DNA from: an uncultured Porphyromonadaceae bacterium
Lineage (GTDB): Bacteria; Bacteroidota; Bacteroidia; Bacteroidales; Muribaculaceae
NCBI GenBank assembly: GCA_947175495.1
Contig: CAMWNB010000004.1
Span: 1 to 64,000, forward strand
Length of the DNA: 64,000 nt
Direction: 5' to 3'
Below the pieces are notes generated by a model that was not told the origin of the DNA, ran no database searches, and was given only the letters and a program-made list of their open reading frames with translations. This document shows, piece after piece, positions 55,308 through 64,000 of the stretch. The position numbers and the translations under genes are program-made. Position 1 is the stretch's first letter. Every line of letters starts with the position of its first letter.

Positions 55308-57038
55308 ATGATACACGCATGCCGCACTTTCCTGCTACGCCATGCCGCCACGGCGTGGTGGCTCGTGTGCGCTGTCGCTCTGCTGGCCACTACATGGCAT
55401 TTCTACGTCGACATGGGCGTTGCGGCCAACTGTTCGGGACGCGAGTTTTATCTCAAACCTGCAGCGGACGTCCTTGTACTGCTCCTTCCCTACTGGATTT
55501 TGCCGCCACGCCGGCGTGGCTCCATTCTCATACCGCTGTGGGGCCTGTCGGTGCTCTACTTCACCGATGCCGTGTACAGGCGCTTCACCTCGGAGTGTAT
55601 GCCGCTGAGCCTTCTTATGCAGGTGTCCAACGTCGACACTCCGCTCCTCGACAGCGCTTTCTCGCTGCTGCGCAAGGCCGACATCATCTATCTTTTCTGG
55701 CCTGTCATGGCCACGGCAGCATGGTGCATACGCTCCATCCGGCGCGCTGTCTGCTCCGCCACCATCCATTGGTCGGTGCGCGCGGCCGCCGCTGTTGTCA
55801 CAGCTATCATTTTCTGGAAATCCCAGGTGTATTTCTCGCGTGCCTACAGCCAGGTGTGGCACTTCTTCAACGGCAGCCGCATGTCGGTGGCCGAGGCCAC
55901 ATGGAGACGCACCGTCGACAGAAGCGCCGAGGCCCGCTGCGACCACTCCTTTGCGCTCTACAACTCCGGCGTGGCCGTCTACATCATCACTGAACTGTGG
56001 GACACTCTCACCTATCAGAACGCCATCGCCCTCACAGCCGGTGAACGCGCCGGCTTCGATGCATATCTGCGGCGCGACGCCGCATGCGACAGCCTCCCGC
56101 AGCGCCACAAAAACATCGTGTTCGTCGTCGTGGAGTCACTCAACGCCGAGGCCGTCGGCACGCACGTCGGCCCGGAGCCCGTCACACCCGTGCTCGACTC
56201 GCTCATCAAGGCTTCCGGCACCATCAGCAGCCTCAACATGGTGCCGCAGGTGGGCGACGGCATTTCGTCCGACGGGCAGCTCATCTACAACCTCGGCACG
56301 CTGCCGCTGCTCGACGGAGCAGCCACGCAGAGCGCCATCTACGGCAAGCGCCTTCCGACCCTTCCGGCCGCCCTCGCAGCCACCCACTATCCTGTAGCCA
56401 TATTCGCCGACAGAGGTCTGGGATGGAAAAAGCGCGAGGCATACCCTGCCTACGGCTACCGCCGCGTGCTCACCAGCGACAGCGTAGCCACACGCTTCGA
56501 CCTCAGAGCCATGGGCGCCGACGACGCCACCATGCGCTATGCCGTCAGCCTTCTGCCCGAGTTTCCGCAACCGTTTCTGCTGCAGATTCTCACCATTTCC
56601 ACCCATTACGCATTCGGCGAACGTGCGGCCACCGACTTCAGCGGCGGCGACATCAGCGGCATCGAACGCGACTATCTGCGCTGCGTGCGCTATGCCGACG
56701 CTTCCATCGGCCGCCTTATCGACGGCCTTCGCAACCAGGGGCTGCTTGACAGCACAATGCTAATTATCGCCTCCGACCATCACATGAACATGGACAGCGG
56801 CCTCTCTCCCGCACGCCCCATCGTGTTCATCGCCGCCAACTGCGGCCACACGGAGCACATCGAAGAGCCGGTGCATCAGGCCGACGTGTTCCCCACCGTG
56901 CTCGACCTGCTGGGCGTACACTCAGCGTGGCGCGGAGTTGGCCACTCCATGCTCGGCCCTCGCCGCGGCGACTCCGACCCGCGCCAGGCCACCGTCAGCG
57001 ACTCCGTCCTCCGCTCCGACTATTTCCCCCTGCAATAA
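55308..57038 (+). CDS. LtaS/phosphoethanolamine-transferase-like sulfatase-family membrane protein
   Basis: N-terminal TM helices; NIVFVVVESLNAEAVG; LLIIASDHHMN-like (TMLIIASDHHMNMDSG). Confidence 0.88.
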   Translation: MIHACRTFLLRHAATAWWLVCAVALLATTWHFYVDMGVAANCSGREFYLKPAADVLVLLLPYWILPPRRRGSILIPLWGLSVLYFTDAVYRRFTSECMPLSLLMQVSNVDTPLLDSAFSLLRKADIIYLFWPVMATAAWCIRSIRRAVCSATIHWSVRAAAAVVTAIIFWKSQVYFSRAYSQVWHFFNGSRMSVAEATWRRTVDRSAEARCDHSFALYNSGVAVYIITELWDTLTYQNAIALTAGERAGFDAYLRRDAACDSLPQRHKNIVFVVVESLNAEAVGTHVGPEPVTPVLDSLIKASGTISSLNMVPQVGDGISSDGQLIYNLGTLPLLDGAATQSAIYGKRLPTLPAALAATHYPVAIFADRGLGWKKREAYPAYGYRRVLTSDSVATRFDLRAMGADDATMRYAVSLLPEFPQPFLLQILTISTHYAFGERAATDFSGGDISGIERDYLRCVRYADASIGRLIDGLRNQGLLDSTMLIIASDHHMNMDSGLSPARPIVFIAANCGHTEHIEEPVHQADVFPTVLDLLGVHSAWRGVGHSMLGPRRGDSDPRQATVSDSVLRSDYFPLQ

Positions 57039-57060
57039 TCCGGACCACAACCGGAACATA

Positions 57061-57094
57061 CAAAAACGGCGCCCCGTGCGATTCGGAGCGCCGT
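57061..57094 (-). terminator. Terminator-like hairpin downstream of the GH3-beta-lactamase gene
   Basis: ACGGCGC...GCGCCGT stem with T-tract on the minus strand (CAAAAA on +). Confidence 0.65.
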
Positions 57095-57112
57095 CTGTAT
57101 TCAGACTGCCTG

Positions 57113-60088
57113 TCAGATGATGGCTTTGTAGACCTGGCGGAAGAGCTCGGGACGGATGTTAAGCTCGTTGAACGCCGCGTTGTCGCGGGTAGGGTTCACG
57201 CGGTTGGTAAGGAAAACGAATATTATATCCTCGTCGGGGTCCACCCAGAACACCGTGCCGGTGAAGCCGAGGTGGCCGTAGACCGAGGCGTTCGCCTCGT
57301 CGCATGTGGGCGAATATTCGGGATTTTCCTTGTCCGGCTTGTCGAAGCCGAGACCGCGGCGGCATGTCGGGCTTTTCGATTTGGTGAACAGATCCACAGT
57401 GGCCTGCGAAAGCACACGCTTGTCGCCGTATTCGCCGCCGTTGAGCCACATCTGGCACACCTTGGCAAGGTCCTCCGCGCAGGCAAACACACCGGCGTTG
57501 CCGCTGACGCCGCCCAGCATGGCGGCAGTCTCGTCGTGCACATATCCGTGCACCATCTGGCGGCGCAGGAATGCGTCGTCCTCGGTCGGCGCGATCTTGT
57601 CGAGCGGATGTTTGCCCATGGGGCGGTAGCAGGCGGTGTAGGCTCCCAGGGGAGCCCAGATGCTGTCGGTCATGAAACGGTCGTGAGGCTGCCCGGTGAG
57701 GCGCTGCTCCATGTCCATGAGCAGACAGAAGTTAAGACACGAGTAGGCGTACTTTTTGTTGGGGCGCAGAGTCGACGTGTAGATGCGGTGCATCAGCGTG
57801 TCGATGGTGACCTGGCCCACATACAGTCCTTTAGCGGCCTCTATGTTGAAAGCGCCGCCGGGGTGCGTCGAAGTGATGTCGGTGCGCAGGCGGGCCGAGT
57901 TGTTGCCGTAGGTGTTGCGTTGCACAAAAATTTTGTGGTCGGCGTCGGGGCGCGCGGTGAACAGACGGCCCTTGTAGCTTGCGGTGTCGAACATCGCATC
58001 ATGAACGGCCAGCGAGGGGCGGATGCCCGACTCATGGTACAGCAGCTGCTGCACGGTCACGTCGTTCTTGTCGGTCTTGCGCAGGCCGGGGATGTGGTCG
58101 GCGGCAAGGTCGGAGAGTTCGAAGAGGCCGAGGTCGTAGGCTTTCATCACGCCCGGCAGCGTGCCGATGGCTTTCGACACGGAGGCAAGGTCGTAGACGG
58201 TGGAGGGGGTGACGGCCGGGCCGCCTTTGGTGGTGTGGCCGTAGCTGCGGCTGAACACCACGTCGCCGCCGCGGGCCACGAGCACCTGGCAGCCGGGGAA
58301 AGCGCCTGTGCGCAGACCCACGCCCACGATGGAGTCAATGCTGTCGGCGAGCGACGCGCGCAGGCCGCGGGCCTCGGGCACGGTGTAGCCCAGACGCGTC
58401 TTGCGCAGGCGAAGGCCGGTGCCCTTGTCAAACAGGCCTTTCAGCCCCACGGGCAGCGTGCCGTCCACGTTGATGCCGCCGAACACAGCCTGTGCGGCAT
58501 ATTCACGCGTCAGAGGCGTGTCGTCATAGGCCAGCAGCACTGCCGCAGCACTCTTTATGGCGGCGTCGAAGCGGGCCATGCGGTAGGGGTTGACGAAGAA
58601 CACCTCCACCAGGCCGTCGCAGCCGCGCAGCATGGCGGCGGCTTCACGCGCCCAGGACTTGTCGGAGAACACGCCCATCACCACCACATCGTGCTTGCGG
58701 ATGGCCGCGCCGGTGGCGGCCGTCATGTGGCGTGCCTCGGTGACGGAATAACGGTCGACCTTGGCATAGCGCGAGCACAGTTCGGCAAATTCGTTGTCGG
58801 CTTCGGCGCCGATGCTCACCACAGCCACCGACGTCTTGTCCAGATTGCCCAGAGGCAGAATGTTGCCATTGTTGCGCAGCAGCGTCATGGTGGCGGCAGT
58901 GACAAGACGGTTCACGCGGTCGGCCTGCGGCGAGTTGATCTGTGCGCTCAGTTTCTTGATGTCGGAGGATACGGGGCGCAGACGGTCAAGGCCGAGAATA
59001 TATTTGTAGCGGAGCACGCGCTTGCAGGCGGTCTCTATCACGGAAGCCTTGATGCGGCCGGAGTTGACGGCGGCCACCACGGCATCGATGTCGCTGACGG
59101 TGTTGACACCCGACAGCAGCACGTCGGCACCGGCCTGCACGGCCATGATGCAATTGTTCTTGCCCGCCACCTGCGCGCCCTTCATGTCGAGGGCGTCGGT
59201 GTAGACAAGACCTTCAAAGCCGAGCTCGTCGCGGAGCATGCCTGTGGTGATTTTGTGCGAAAGCGATGCAGGGGTGCCGGAAGCATCCACCGAGGGCACT
59301 GAAAGATGGCCCACCATCACACCGGAGCATCCTGCGCCCACATACTTGCGGAACGGTGCGACATCCACGCTGTCGAGCAGCGCACGGCTGTGGTTCACCT
59401 GTGTGAACGTCTTGTGCGAGTCGGTGGAGGTGTCGCCATGGCCGGGGAAATGCTTGGCCACAGCCTGCACGCCGCCGTCCTCCAGACCCTGGGCATAGGC
59501 CACGCCCAGACGGGCCACCCGGCCGGCATCCTCGCCGAACGAGCGCTGGCCGATTACGGGATTGGACGGATTGGAATTCACATCGAGCACGGGAGCGAAA
59601 TTCACCTGTATGCCCATAAGGCGGCATTCGCGCGCCATCTCGCGGCCATACTGGTAGAGCAGGCGCTCGTCGCGCACGGCTCCGAGGCCCATGTTGCGAG
59701 GAAAGCGCGGAGTGTTCTTGATGCGCATGGAGAGGCCCCACTCGCCGTCGAAGGTCATGAGCAGAGGCACACGGGCCAGTTCCTGGGCGTAATTGGTGAC
59801 AGACGCGTACTGCTCGATGGTGCCTTCGCTGAAGAGCAGACCTCCCACTCCGGCATCGACATAGCGCTTGGCGGCCTGACGGGCGTCGGCACGCCGCGGG
59901 TCGATTTTCGGACAGAAAAGCTGCGCCACGCGCTGGCGCTCGCTGAGAGAGTTGTACACCGAGTCGACCCACCGCTCGCATGCGCGGGTGTCGGCTTTGG
60001 CCACCATCGTGGGCCTCACGGCCACGGCAGCCAATGCGGCCACGGCAAAAGCCATGGCCGGAAGGATGAATTTCAGAGGGTATTTCAT
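57113..60088 (-). CDS. GH3 beta-N-acetylhexosaminidase fused to a serine beta-lactamase-type domain
   Basis: GH3: AVAKHFPGHGDTSTDSHKT; beta-lactamase-like: YDLASVSKAIGTLPG (SxxK), GHLGFTGTVFWVDP (HxG). Confidence 0.93.
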   Translation of the reverse strand: MKYPLKFILPAMAFAVAALAAVAVRPTMVAKADTRACERWVDSVYNSLSERQRVAQLFCPKIDPRRADARQAAKRYVDAGVGGLLFSEGTIEQYASVTNYAQELARVPLLMTFDGEWGLSMRIKNTPRFPRNMGLGAVRDERLLYQYGREMARECRLMGIQVNFAPVLDVNSNPSNPVIGQRSFGEDAGRVARLGVAYAQGLEDGGVQAVAKHFPGHGDTSTDSHKTFTQVNHSRALLDSVDVAPFRKYVGAGCSGVMVGHLSVPSVDASGTPASLSHKITTGMLRDELGFEGLVYTDALDMKGAQVAGKNNCIMAVQAGADVLLSGVNTVSDIDAVVAAVNSGRIKASVIETACKRVLRYKYILGLDRLRPVSSDIKKLSAQINSPQADRVNRLVTAATMTLLRNNGNILPLGNLDKTSVAVVSIGAEADNEFAELCSRYAKVDRYSVTEARHMTAATGAAIRKHDVVVMGVFSDKSWAREAAAMLRGCDGLVEVFFVNPYRMARFDAAIKSAAAVLLAYDDTPLTREYAAQAVFGGINVDGTLPVGLKGLFDKGTGLRLRKTRLGYTVPEARGLRASLADSIDSIVGVGLRTGAFPGCQVLVARGGDVVFSRSYGHTTKGGPAVTPSTVYDLASVSKAIGTLPGVMKAYDLGLFELSDLAADHIPGLRKTDKNDVTVQQLLYHESGIRPSLAVHDAMFDTASYKGRLFTARPDADHKIFVQRNTYGNNSARLRTDITSTHPGGAFNIEAAKGLYVGQVTIDTLMHRIYTSTLRPNKKYAYSCLNFCLLMDMEQRLTGQPHDRFMTDSIWAPLGAYTACYRPMGKHPLDKIAPTEDDAFLRRQMVHGYVHDETAAMLGGVSGNAGVFACAEDLAKVCQMWLNGGEYGDKRVLSQATVDLFTKSKSPTCRRGLGFDKPDKENPEYSPTCDEANASVYGHLGFTGTVFWVDPDEDIIFVFLTNRVNPTRDNAAFNELNIRPELFRQVYKAII

Positions 60089-61599
60089 TTTATCACTTTC
60101 ACGCGGCGTTCGCCGGAGGGATTGATTTTCTTATTGCTGCGGCGCATGTAGTCCATGAGGTCGTCGTAAATCACGTTGGGACTCTGCGCCACCACTTTGC
60201 CGCGGGTCAGCGGCTTCATGTAGTCGCCGCCTGCGCTCAGATAGTCGATTGTGGCCAGGCGGTAGGTCTTTTCGGGGTCGACGGGCTTGCCGTCGATGGT
60301 GACGTCCGATGCTTTTTTCGTAGTGGGGTTCACCGTGGCGCGCACATTGGAGCTTACGCCCTGACCGCCGAAAGCTGCAGTCACGTCGAAGGCGTCGAGC
60401 AGGTCGGAACCCTTGATTTCAATCACGTCGATATAGTTGTAGAACGGCATCATCATGATGATGTGGCCTTCGGAGATATCGCCCTTGGGCAGCGAGCGGC
60501 GCAGGCCGCCGCGGTTCATCATGGCCATGTCCACGTCGGGAGCGAGCTCGCGGCCGCGCTCCAGCACAAAATCGGTCACATAGTTGAGAAGCTCGGGGCT
60601 GCCCTGTTCCAGCGGGATGGCCGACGTGGCCACGCGCACGGAGTTGAGCGAGTCCACGCCCTGGCGGTAGCTGTCGAGCACGGCGGCGAGATCGCTGTCC
60701 ACACGGGAGTCAAGGCGCTTGTCCACGGAAATGTAGCGTGCGGAGGGTTTCAGCGTCTCAAGGTCGATTTCCACAACGCCCAGATTGCGCGCGCCCTTGC
60801 CCGTCTGCGCCACCATCACGGTGTCGCCCGCGGCATTCACGATGTGGCCCATCTCACGGCCTTTCTCCGTGGCGGGGTCGATGACGGTGTGGCTGTGGCC
60901 GCCTATTATCACGTCGATGTCGCGCGAGCTCTTGGCGAGCGTCACGTCGTCGATGTCGTCGCTCACCTTGTAGCCGATGTGGGTGATGGCCACCACGGCA
61001 TCGCAGTGCTCGATGTTCTTGAGCCACCATGCCGCAGCGTTGGCGGATTCTATGGCGTCCTTGTATTTCACGCCGTCGTAGGTGCCCACGCGGGCCAGAC
61101 CCTCGGGGTCGCGGTTGATGCCGATGAAGCCGATGCGCCGGCCGTTCACTTCTTTTATGGTATAGGGCTTGAAGAGCTTGCCTATAGTGCGCGTGTCGCG
61201 CATGTCGTAGTTCGTGGCGATGAGTTCCGCATTCGACATGCGCATCCAGTGGCCTATGCTGTCGATACCGTTGTCAAACTCGTGGTTGCCAAGGATGCGG
61301 ATGTCATAGCCGAGGGCATTGAGCATACGCTCCTCCACCTCTCCGCCGAAAAGAGTGAAGAACAGACTGCCCTGCACCGCATCGCCGGCATCGATGAGCA
61401 GCACGTGCGGTTCGTTGGCGCGCACGCTGTCTATCACCACCTTGCGACGGGCCACGCCTCCGAGATTGTCGTCGTCGAAGGGGTCGATCTGCGAATGCGT
61501 GTCGTTGGTGTGGAGCAAAACTAATTTTTCGGCTTGGGCAGGCACGATGGCTGCCGCAGCGAGAGCGCCCATTACGAGCATTTTGGCTGAAAGTCTCAT
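60085..61599 (-). CDS. 5'-nucleotidase/UshA-like metallophosphatase
   Basis: LVLLHTNDTHSQIDPFD; LGNHEFDNG; IGGHSHT; C-terminal 5'-nucleotidase domain; ATGA overlap with the next gene. Confidence 0.94.
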   Translation of the reverse strand: MRLSAKMLVMGALAAAAIVPAQAEKLVLLHTNDTHSQIDPFDDDNLGGVARRKVVIDSVRANEPHVLLIDAGDAVQGSLFFTLFGGEVEERMLNALGYDIRILGNHEFDNGIDSIGHWMRMSNAELIATNYDMRDTRTIGKLFKPYTIKEVNGRRIGFIGINRDPEGLARVGTYDGVKYKDAIESANAAAWWLKNIEHCDAVVAITHIGYKVSDDIDDVTLAKSSRDIDVIIGGHSHTVIDPATEKGREMGHIVNAAGDTVMVAQTGKGARNLGVVEIDLETLKPSARYISVDKRLDSRVDSDLAAVLDSYRQGVDSLNSVRVATSAIPLEQGSPELLNYVTDFVLERGRELAPDVDMAMMNRGGLRRSLPKGDISEGHIIMMMPFYNYIDVIEIKGSDLLDAFDVTAAFGGQGVSSNVRATVNPTTKKASDVTIDGKPVDPEKTYRLATIDYLSAGGDYMKPLTRGKVVAQSPNVIYDDLMDYMRRSNKKINPSGERRVKVIK

Positions 61600-61767
61600 A
61601 ACTTTGAGGTAAGATTTTTTGGATATGCGAAATTACCATTTTTTTCCCGTAATTCATACTCCCCACATCCAAATTTCTATAAAATTCACACTTATGGGTG
61701 ACATCGGCGGCACTCCGGCCGTCGCAAAAATACAGACAGAACATCGCAATATATTATAAGAAAACAC

Positions 61768-61775
61768 TACTTTTG
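61768..61775 (+). promoter_or_regulatory. -7 promoter element TACTTTTG upstream of glycerate kinase
   Basis: TAnnTTTG match 45 nt before the ATG. Confidence 0.45.
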
Positions 61776-61819
61776 CCGTATGAAATCAAACTGCCGCTTA
61801 ACGCGGAACGTATCATCCC

Positions 61820-62839
61820 ATGATTTTTATTTGTCCTGACAAGTTCAAGGGGACGCTGACGGCATGGCAGGCCGCCGAGGCGATCGAGGCCGGCCTGCGC
61901 GACGCGGGAGTGACTGCGCCCGCGAGGCTGTGCCCCATGGCCGATGGCGGCGACGGGACAGCCGAAGTGCTTGCCCCTCTGCTGCCTGACGGCGAGTGTG
62001 TGGCAGAGTCCAGTCTCCACGTCGGTCCCGAGTGCTTCCGCGGCATCGGGCCGATGCTGCGGTCAAGCCATGCTTTCGGCACAGCTCTGCGCCGCGCGCT
62101 TGAAAGCCACAGCCATGTCTACGCCGCCATCGGCGGCACAGCATGCTGCGACGGCGGCGCCGGCATGCTGCAGGCGCTGGGCATGCGGGCGTTCGCAGCC
62201 GACGGCAGCGAAATCACGCAGCCTCTATCGCCCGCAAAGCTTCCCCTGGTGGCCCGGATCGACTGCACGGGACTCCCGCCCGGCGCCCGCGTCACCGTGC
62301 TGTCCGACGTGCGTGCGTCGCTCGTCCCGGATGGCTCGCAGCCGCTCTCGGCCCTCGACTTTGCCGCCCAGAAAGGATTCACCGACGCCGACATGCCCCG
62401 CCTGGAAGCCGCCTTGCGCCTTTGGCGCTCCGTGGCCTCTCCGTTGCGTTCCGATGCCGACGGCGCCGCAGGCGGCATCGGCTTCGCCCTCGCCTCGGTC
62501 ATGGGCTGCGGCCATCGCTCGGGAGCGGCCTTTGCAGCCGACAGCTACGGCCTGCAATTCGCTCCCGCCGACCTGGTGATTTCCGGCGAAGGCCGCATCG
62601 ACGCACAGACAGGCGCCGGCAAAGTCGTGGGCGAGATGCACGCCCGCGCCCGCGCTGCCGGGTGTGGTTTTCTGGCCATCGGCGGCTCGGTATGCGGCTG
62701 TCATCCGTTCGCCACGCTGAGCGTCAGCCGCCCCGGCGACTCCGTCCCCTCCACTCCCGCCGAGGCTGCCCGCAGACTGCGCGCCGCCGTCAGGCACTTT
62801 TTTTCTTGCACTATTTCAAAAAAAACGCTTACTTTGTAG
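61820..62839 (+). CDS. Glycerate kinase
   Basis: MIFICPDKFKGTLTAWQAAEAIEAGL; PMADGGDGTAEVL; DLVISGEGRIDAQTGAGKVVGEMHARA. Confidence 0.95.
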   Translation: MIFICPDKFKGTLTAWQAAEAIEAGLRDAGVTAPARLCPMADGGDGTAEVLAPLLPDGECVAESSLHVGPECFRGIGPMLRSSHAFGTALRRALESHSHVYAAIGGTACCDGGAGMLQALGMRAFAADGSEITQPLSPAKLPLVARIDCTGLPPGARVTVLSDVRASLVPDGSQPLSALDFAAQKGFTDADMPRLEAALRLWRSVASPLRSDADGAAGGIGFALASVMGCGHRSGAAFAADSYGLQFAPADLVISGEGRIDAQTGAGKVVGEMHARARAAGCGFLAIGGSVCGCHPFATLSVSRPGDSVPSTPAEAARRLRAAVRHFFSCTISKKTLTL

Positions 62840-62880
62840 TCTCTTGCCCTAAACAACCACCACTCTTCCGCAAGCCACAT

Positions 62881-64000
62881 ATGGATTTCGAACTCATTCT
62901 CATCAACATTTCCGGCTCCGACCGTCCAGGAGTGACATCGGCGCTCACCGAGATTCTCGCCAAATACGACGCACGCATCCTCGACATCGGCCAGGCCGAC
63001 ATCCACCACTACCTCTCGCTGGGCATTCTCATACGCACCTCCGGCGAAGTGTCGGGCGACATCATGAAAGATCTGCTGTTCAAGGCCTACGAGCTCAACG
63101 TGAACGTGCGCTTCACCCCCATCTCCGTGGCCGAATACGAGGAATGGGTGGGACGCCAGGGCAAGAACCGCTGGATTATAACAACGCTCGGACGCCGCCT
63201 CAGCTCGCGCCACATAGCGCTCGTCACTGCCGAGATTGCCGAGCAGGGGCTCAACATCGACGGCATACAGCGCCTCACCGGACGCATGCCGCTCAACGAC
63301 GACGACGAACCCAAGTCGAAGAGCTGCGTGGAATTTTCCGTGCGCGGCAATCCCCGCGACGTGTCGGCCATGCAGAAGCGCTTCATGCAGATTTCCGCCG
63401 AGAACGGCTTCGACATATCCCTGCAGCAGGACAACATGTTCCGCCGCTGCCGACGCCTTGTGTGCTTCGACATGGACTCCACCCTCATCGAGACCGAGGT
63501 CATCGACGAACTGGCCATGCGCGCCGGCGTGGGCGACCAGGTCAAGGCCATCACCGAACGCGCCATGCGCGGCGAAATCGATTTCTGCGAGAGCTTCCGC
63601 GAACGTGTGGCCCTGCTCAAGGGGCTCGACGAGAGCGTGATGCGCGAGATTGCCGAAAACCTGCCCATCACGGAAGGCGTCGGCCGCATGATGGAAGTGC
63701 TCAAGCGCTCCGGATTCAAGACGGCCATCCTCTCGGGCGGATTCACCTACTTCGGCAACTACCTCAAGCAGAAATTCGGCATCGACTATGTGTACGCCAA
63801 CGAGCTGGAAATCGTCGACGGCAAACTCACCGGACGCTACCTCGGCGACATCGTAGACGGAAAGCGCAAAGCCGAACTGCTGCGCATCATAGCCCAGGTG
63901 GAGAACATCGACATCGAACAGACCATCGCCGTCGGCGACGGCGCCAACGATCTGCCCATGCTGGCCACCGCCGGCCTCGGCATCGCCTTCCACGCCAAGC
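62881..64000 (+). CDS. serB: Phosphoserine phosphatase SerB (ACT + HAD), truncated by window end
   Basis: ACT-like N-terminus; CFDMDSTLIETEVIDELA; AILSGGFTYFG; VGDGANDLPML. Not listed in the ORF track because no stop lies in the window. Confidence 0.95.
   Translation, partial: MDFELILINISGSDRPGVTSALTEILAKYDARILDIGQADIHHYLSLGILIRTSGEVSGDIMKDLLFKAYELNVNVRFTPISVAEYEEWVGRQGKNRWIITTLGRRLSSRHIALVTAEIAEQGLNIDGIQRLTGRMPLNDDDEPKSKSCVEFSVRGNPRDVSAMQKRFMQISAENGFDISLQQDNMFRRCRRLVCFDMDSTLIETEVIDELAMRAGVGDQVKAITERAMRGEIDFCESFRERVALLKGLDESVMREIAENLPITEGVGRMMEVLKRSGFKTAILSGGFTYFGNYLKQKFGIDYVYANELEIVDGKLTGRYLGDIVDGKRKAELLRIIAQVENIDIEQTIAVGDGANDLPMLATAGLGIAFHAK

Noticed and set aside
1-64000. CRISPR array
   Set aside because: The only tandem repeat with regular spacing is the 73-bp array at 55100-55303, which has no unique spacers and no cas genes nearby.

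Overview
The window looks like a chromosomal segment of a Bacteroidales bacterium. A Muribaculaceae-like origin is my inference from gene content and from repeated TAnnTTTG-type promoters. From left to right it contains: a tyrosine integrase gene bracketed by a 12-bp inverted repeat; an ECF sigma factor with a membrane partner; the mreB-mreC-mreD-mrdA-rodA cell-shape operon (minus strand); a ~22 kb exopolysaccharide/capsule locus (UpxY/NusG-like antiterminator, PHP phosphatase, Wza, Wzc, Wzx, Wzy/EpsG, pyruvyltransferase, about nine glycosyltransferases, WcaJ-like initiator, CapD-like protein); an OmpA-like protein; korA-korB; a ClC channel; a thiamin gene group headed by a TPP riboswitch; a TamA/BamA-like lipoprotein; an operon of a 1340-aa Schlafen/AlbA_2-type protein, a GT2, DUF4286 and ruvC; a DUF2027/Smr protein; a flavodoxin/ferredoxin protein; DUF3861; NhaC; a sulfatase/LtaS-like protein; a GH3-beta-lactamase fusion; a 5'-nucleotidase; glycerate kinase; and a serB cut by the window end. 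The signals most worth follow-up are: (1) a 73-bp terminator+promoter unit repeated about 2.8 times at 55100-55303; (2) a TPP riboswitch whose switch strand can pair either with the aptamer core or with the thiS ribosome-binding region; (3) the 1340-aa AlbA_2-containing protein; (4) the 12-bp inverted repeat around the integrase; (5) a CapD-like protein that appears to lack the usual internal nucleotide-binding domain. All family calls come from motif reading only; no searches were run.
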